Shown here piece by piece: positions 60,854-64,000 of a stretch of 64,000 bases of DNA. The position numbers and the translations under genes were made by a program. The notes beneath the pieces were generated by a model. It ran no database searches. It saw nothing but the letters and a program-made list of their open reading frames with translations, and was not told the origin of the DNA. The DNA comes from Bacillota bacterium (GTDB taxonomy: Bacteria; Bacillota; Clostridia; Acetivibrionales; JAMNXU01). Every line of letters starts with the position of its first letter. Positions within the stretch are counted from its first letter, which is position 1. The DNA lies in contig JAMNXU010000039.1 of NCBI GenBank assembly GCA_023623175.1, positions 124,001 through 188,000 on the forward strand, given 5' to 3'.

Positions 60854-61129
60854 TTAGTTGTTTGCGCTTGCGGCCAATTTGTTCAAAGCCTTGGCAAGTC
60901 TTGATTTCTTTCTCGCAGCGGTGTTTTTGTGGATAACATTCTTTGCTGCAGCCCTGTCGATTACCTTCATGGTTTCCTCAAGGACCTTTTTGGCGTTGGG
61001 ATCATTGCTGTTTATAGCTTCTCTGCACTTTCTTATGGCAGTTCTGAGCGAGGACTTGATCATTCTGTTCCTTAAGGTTTTGGCCCTGGTAACCTTTACC
61101 CTTTTAATTGACGACTTAATATTCGGCAA
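60854..61129 (-). CDS. rpsT: 30S ribosomal protein S20
   Basis: S20 binds the 5' domain and h44 of 16S rRNA. The 91-residue product begins LPNIKSSIKRVKVTR and has the helical repeats TLRNRMIKSSLRTAIRKCREA and NVIHKNTAARKKSRLAKALNK. The start is TTG at 61129, fixed by AGGAGGTGAACAG directly upstream; the track start seven codons earlier is before this site. E. coli rpsT also starts with TTG, which helps its autogenous control; a similar case here is inference. Confidence 0.96.
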   Translation of the reverse strand: MPNIKSSIKRVKVTRAKTLRNRMIKSSLRTAIRKCREAINSNDPNAKKVLEETMKVIDRAAAKNVIHKNTAARKKSRLAKALNKLAASANN

Positions 61130-61401
61130 ACTGTTCACCTCCTGCGACAAAGTATGTATTAAAACGGCAATTTAAAGCCACCATTTACGGTGGCGCAAGC
61201 ATTGCGACGATTAACACGAAACATTTTACCATGAACAAATTCAATTTGCAAGAGTTAATAAAGGCATTTTGCGATTGTCGAAAAATCCTTTTTGGATGTA
61301 ACGATTGCCAGTTTGATTAATAAATAATAGCAAAATAATTGTGTGCAAAAAAGCAAAAATAATAATATGATTAAAAGCTGCCATTTGAAAGGAATGAAAA
61401 C

Positions 61402-62406
61402 ATGGACAGGAACAGAAGCGTAAGGACAGACCTGGTTCTGGAGGCACACGAGCTTTTCAAGCAGCAGAAAATGGACAGGGTTGTGCAGGAACAGGGGCCG
61501 CCTCCGGGAGTGGAAATTGAGGAGGACGGGAATGAAGATATAAAGATATCAAGAGTGCGCGTAGTCTCTCCTGTAGGTGAACGCGCCATCGGGAAACCCA
61601 TGGGCAATTACATTACGCTGGAGATTCCGCGGCTGAAGGAAAATGACCGGGATCTTTATGAAGAAACATGCAGGGCTTTGGCAAAAGAACTGGAAAAAAT
61701 ACTGAATCTTCCTCCGAAAGCCACGGTCCTGGTTGTGGGTCTCGGCAACTGGAATGTTACTCCGGACGCCCTGGGTCCCAGGGTTGTGGCAAATCTGATG
61801 GTCACAAGGCATCTTCTTGAATATGTGCCCGACCAGGTGGACGAAGGAGTCAGGCCTGTTTGCGCGGTCGCTCCAGGTGTATTGGGCATTACCGGCATAG
61901 AAACCGGAGAAATAATAAAAGGGATTATTGACAGGGTAAAGCCCGATGCGGTTATAGCCATTGACGCACTCGCGTCGCGCAAAATGGACAGAATCAGCAC
62001 TACCGTGCAAATTGCCGATACTGGCATTGTTCCGGGATCGGGTGTCGGCAACAAGCGCATGGAACTGTCAAGGGACACGCTGGGTATACCCGTGATTGCC
62101 ATCGGCGTTCCCACCGTGGTCGATGCGGCTACGATGGCTAACGACACTATAGACCTGGTGCTTGACAGCATGATAAAGCAGGCTCCAACGGGCACCGAAT
62201 TTTACAGGATGCTTGAAAGTATTGATAAAAATGAAAAATTCGAGCTTATAAGAGAGGTTCTCAGTCCGTATGTGGGCAACCTCATAGTAACACCAAAGGA
62301 GATTGACGAAATAATCGAAAAGATCGCAAAGGTAATTGCCAACGGTTTGAACATCGCGCTGCACCAGGGCATTACGCTCGACGACGTAGACAGGTATCTC
62401 AGCTGA
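61402..62406 (+). CDS. gpr: GPR germination protease
   Basis: GPR degrades SASPs early in germination. The 334-residue sequence has the propeptide region RTDLVLEAHEL with an expected self-cleavage site, then GDEDIKISRVRV-like stretch, VGLGNWNVTPDALGPRV, APGVLGITGIETGEII, DALASRKMDRISTTVQIADTGIVPGSGVGN and VIAIGVPTVVDAATM, all hallmarks of peptidase family A25. The ATG follows AAAGGAATG. It lies between divergent rpsT and cwlD; a forespore promoter is expected but not resolved. Confidence 0.96.
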   Translation: MDRNRSVRTDLVLEAHELFKQQKMDRVVQEQGPPPGVEIEEDGNEDIKISRVRVVSPVGERAIGKPMGNYITLEIPRLKENDRDLYEETCRALAKELEKILNLPPKATVLVVGLGNWNVTPDALGPRVVANLMVTRHLLEYVPDQVDEGVRPVCAVAPGVLGITGIETGEIIKGIIDRVKPDAVIAIDALASRKMDRISTTVQIADTGIVPGSGVGNKRMELSRDTLGIPVIAIGVPTVVDAATMANDTIDLVLDSMIKQAPTGTEFYRMLESIDKNEKFELIREVLSPYVGNLIVTPKEIDEIIEKIAKVIANGLNIALHQGITLDDVDRYLS

Positions 62407-62582
62407 ATTTTCGCGGCCCGCCAGGCCTCACAATATTTTATAAAAAATATTTTATAAAAACAATAACGAAAGTCTGCGTGCAATTGGTAATTTCCACTGG
62501 TATAATTAAATGTATAAATTTTAATTAAGTCGTTTAAGTCGTTATAACTGAGCCGTTAAATTAATTAAAGATGGGTGAACGG

Positions 62583-63356
62583 ATGGGCAAACAGTATCTG
62601 GCAGCGGTTTTGATGGTGGCGGTACTTGTTTTTTCCGGCGCCGTCCTGAACAGAAATATGAAAAATATTGGCGACAGGAAAACGGACCGGTTAAATGACG
62701 CTGAAGAAAACCCTCAAAATAACGAACAACCTGTCTTTGAGGATATAAACGCTTTAATAGCCATAGATCCGGGTCACGGGGGAATTGACGACGGCAGCAG
62801 CTTTGACGGCGTTGTGGAAAAAGAGGTAAACCTTGATATTGCCCTGAGACTTGAGAGATTGCTTAACGAAGCTGGTGTTGACACCGTAATGACGCGCCGC
62901 GACGACAGCCTGATTGAACTGAGGGAAAGGGCGAAAATAGCCAATGTAGCCGGTGCCCATCTGTTTATCAGTATTCACGCCAACTCTCTGCCCGGTTATC
63001 CCCGATTTGGGGGTACCGAGACTCTCTATGCTGCTCCTGACAATCCCATTCCATCGAAAATAGACAGCAAAAGGCTTGCCGAACTCGTACAGCAGGAAGT
63101 GACGAGACATCTCGGCACCGATGATCTGGGCCTGAAATACCGGCCGGAACTGGCTGTACTGCACAGGACGAATATGCCGTCGGTAATCGTTGAAATTGCG
63201 TTTTTATCAAACATCAAGGAGAGAGAACTGCTTTCAAAGGCTGAATACAGGGAAAAGGCGGCCAGCGCCCTCAGGGATGCCGTACTGAAGGCACTGGAAG
63301 AGGATGGCGCATTCAAAAACAAAGGGGGACAATGGATATACAGGAAACAGCGGTGA
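62583..63356 (+). CDS. cwlD: N-acetylmuramoyl-L-alanine amidase CwlD
   Basis: CwlD cuts the peptide from muramic acid during spore cortex synthesis so that muramic-delta-lactam can form. After an N-terminal signal anchor (residues 5-22), the Amidase_3 domain shows the zinc ligands in IAIDPGHGGIDDG (His), EKEVNLDIALRL (Glu) and ISIHANSL (His), and the catalytic Glu in VIVEIAFLSN. ATG 62583 lies after GGTG; the track ATG 62571 adds four residues. A GGGACACGGGGACGG array begins in the base after its stop codon. Confidence 0.93.
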   Translation: MGKQYLAAVLMVAVLVFSGAVLNRNMKNIGDRKTDRLNDAEENPQNNEQPVFEDINALIAIDPGHGGIDDGSSFDGVVEKEVNLDIALRLERLLNEAGVDTVMTRRDDSLIELRERAKIANVAGAHLFISIHANSLPGYPRFGGTETLYAAPDNPIPSKIDSKRLAELVQQEVTRHLGTDDLGLKYRPELAVLHRTNMPSVIVEIAFLSNIKERELLSKAEYREKAASALRDAVLKALEEDGAFKNKGGQWIYRKQR

Positions 63357-63468
63357 GGGACACGGGGACGGTTCCTTGGGACACGGGGACGGTTCTCTTG
63401 TCCCAACTGGGTTGAAAAAAGTGACAGCGGGACAGAAGAACCGTCCCCGTGTCCCACCCGTGTCCCAG
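63357..63468. repeat. GGGACACGGGGACGG element cluster, locus 2
   Basis: Two direct units (63357-63404) and an inverted part (63429-63468) form a near-perfect stem of about 27 bp, GGGACACGGGGACGGTTC...GTCCC against GGGAC...GAACCGTCCCCGTGTCCC, over a 24-base loop. The array begins directly at the cwlD stop codon. Confidence 0.9.
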
Positions 63469-63506
63469 TTCCCTGTCCTGCACATTATTAAACAGGTGGT
63501 GGCGTT

Positions 63507-64000
63507 ATGATTAATGTAAAGGACAATAATATTTACATTGAAACGAAAACACTGACGGCTGAAATTTCCAATGGCGTCCTGACATCGATCCGGTCGAGGG
63601 AAACCGGCGAGGAGTTTCTTGAAGATGTTGACGCTGCGAAGAGCACAGCAATACAGCTGGTATACCTGCATGAACAGGCTGTATCGCTGGACAAAGGCAC
63701 TTTGTGCAATATTTCGGTACATAAGATGAATGACCGCTATGCCGAGGTGAGGTTTGAGTCCTGGTACGGAAACGGAATAATTGCCTTTTCCGAGGATACT
63801 GAAAACGGCGACCTGGTTGTCGAACCGTCGGCATGGTCTACAAGGCCCGGTGTACTGGCGGTACGCTGGAATTTGCACGGAATCAGGAAAGACCTTGAGC
63901 TCGTGGCGCCGCTTTTCCAGGGAATAAAACTTAAGCTCGACGACCTTCTTATCAGAAACAAACACTGGAGATGGCCCGATGTCTGGGAAGCCGGTTTTGC
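63507..64000 (+). CDS. Unidentified protein, 3' end beyond window
   Basis: An open frame from ATG 63507 (after AGGTGGTGG) runs off the end, giving 164 residues and no stop; the track omits it for that reason. It starts INVKDNNIYIETKTLTAEIS, a beta-rich opening like the N-terminal sandwich domain of some glycoside hydrolases and DUF6259-type proteins, and continues with AWSTRPGVLAVRWNL and NKHWRWPDVWEAGF. No signal peptide is seen. A carbohydrate-active enzyme is a guess from the fold pattern only. Confidence 0.65.
   Translation, partial: MINVKDNNIYIETKTLTAEISNGVLTSIRSRETGEEFLEDVDAAKSTAIQLVYLHEQAVSLDKGTLCNISVHKMNDRYAEVRFESWYGNGIIAFSEDTENGDLVVEPSAWSTRPGVLAVRWNLHGIRKDLELVAPLFQGIKLKLDDLLIRNKHWRWPDVWEAGF

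Noticed and set aside
63304-63510. 68-aa ORF across the end of cwlD and the GGGACACGG array
   Set aside because: It is a reading of the repeat sequence in another frame with no conserved protein features.

Overview
The window comes from a low-to-moderate GC, endospore-forming member of the Clostridia (Firmicutes). This is inferred from an alpha/beta-type SASP, the GPR spore protease, a PdaB-type deacetylase, CwlD, a Spo0E-like phosphatase, a c-di-AMP riboswitch, PrkC/PrpC, RqcH, the YugP/DUF503 families and strong AGGAGG ribosome binding sites. No species is claimed. Nearly every gene is intact; only the first (trpC) and last (unidentified) are cut by the window edges.

Layout. 1-3.4 kb: end of a tryptophan operon (trpC', trpF, trpB, trpA). 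3.9-7.1 kb: a hypothetical protein, a sporulation-type polysaccharide deacetylase, a Mur-ligase-like protein without a P-loop, and a two-OB-fold SSB-like protein. 7.2-12.3 kb: a divergent redox region. On the minus strand lies a type II NADH dehydrogenase with a DoxX-like membrane tail. On the plus strand lie ApbE (FMN transferase), a NusG-II protein, a Gx-type membrane protein and a polyprenyl diphosphate synthase. This set matches much of the flavin-based extracellular electron transfer locus of Gram-positives (ndh2, fmnB, eetA, eetB, dmkB). Two Rex-like palindromes lie in the divergent promoter region. 12.3-25.2 kb: the classic Firmicute block priA-def-fmt-yugP-rsmB-rlmN-prpC-prkC-rsgA-rpe-thiN. 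25.4-29.5 kb: a class I/II aminotransferase, rqcH, a DUF503 gene and tRNA-Ala(GGC).

30-45 kb is accessory. It holds a MATE transporter, a LarA-superfamily protein, then a cluster of an AlkP-superfamily hydrolase, a beta-hydroxyacid-dehydrogenase-family reductase, a nitrate/sulfonate/taurine-type ABC importer (lipoprotein, two permeases, two ATPases), a TauE-like permease, a zinc methyltransferase of the MtaA/UroD family and an acyl-CoA ligase. The two ATPases carry complementary lesions: one lacks the H-loop His, the other lacks the LSGGQ signature. An obligate heterodimer with one consensus and one degenerate ATP site is the likely result. The substrate is unknown.

45.5-64 kb: a zinc ABC transporter (znuACB), two tiny minus-strand membrane ORFs absent from the ORF track, a Spo0E-like protein, a secreted protein of nine tandem BamE/SmpA-like repeats, a long PRPP synthetase, OadB/OadG of a sodium-pumping decarboxylase without its alpha subunit, DUF72, a SASP, a c-di-AMP riboswitch before an SH3-NlpC/P60 hydrolase, comEC, holA, rpsT, gpr, cwlD and the start of an unidentified protein.

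Non-coding structure includes two loci of GGGACACGGGGACGG inverted-repeat elements, a three-copy structured intergenic repeat (one copy inside a 197-bp inverted-repeat element), a third Rex-like site before the MtaA-like gene, a two-copy palindromic operator-like repeat before the accessory operon, and several purine-rich degenerate tandem repeats in spacers.
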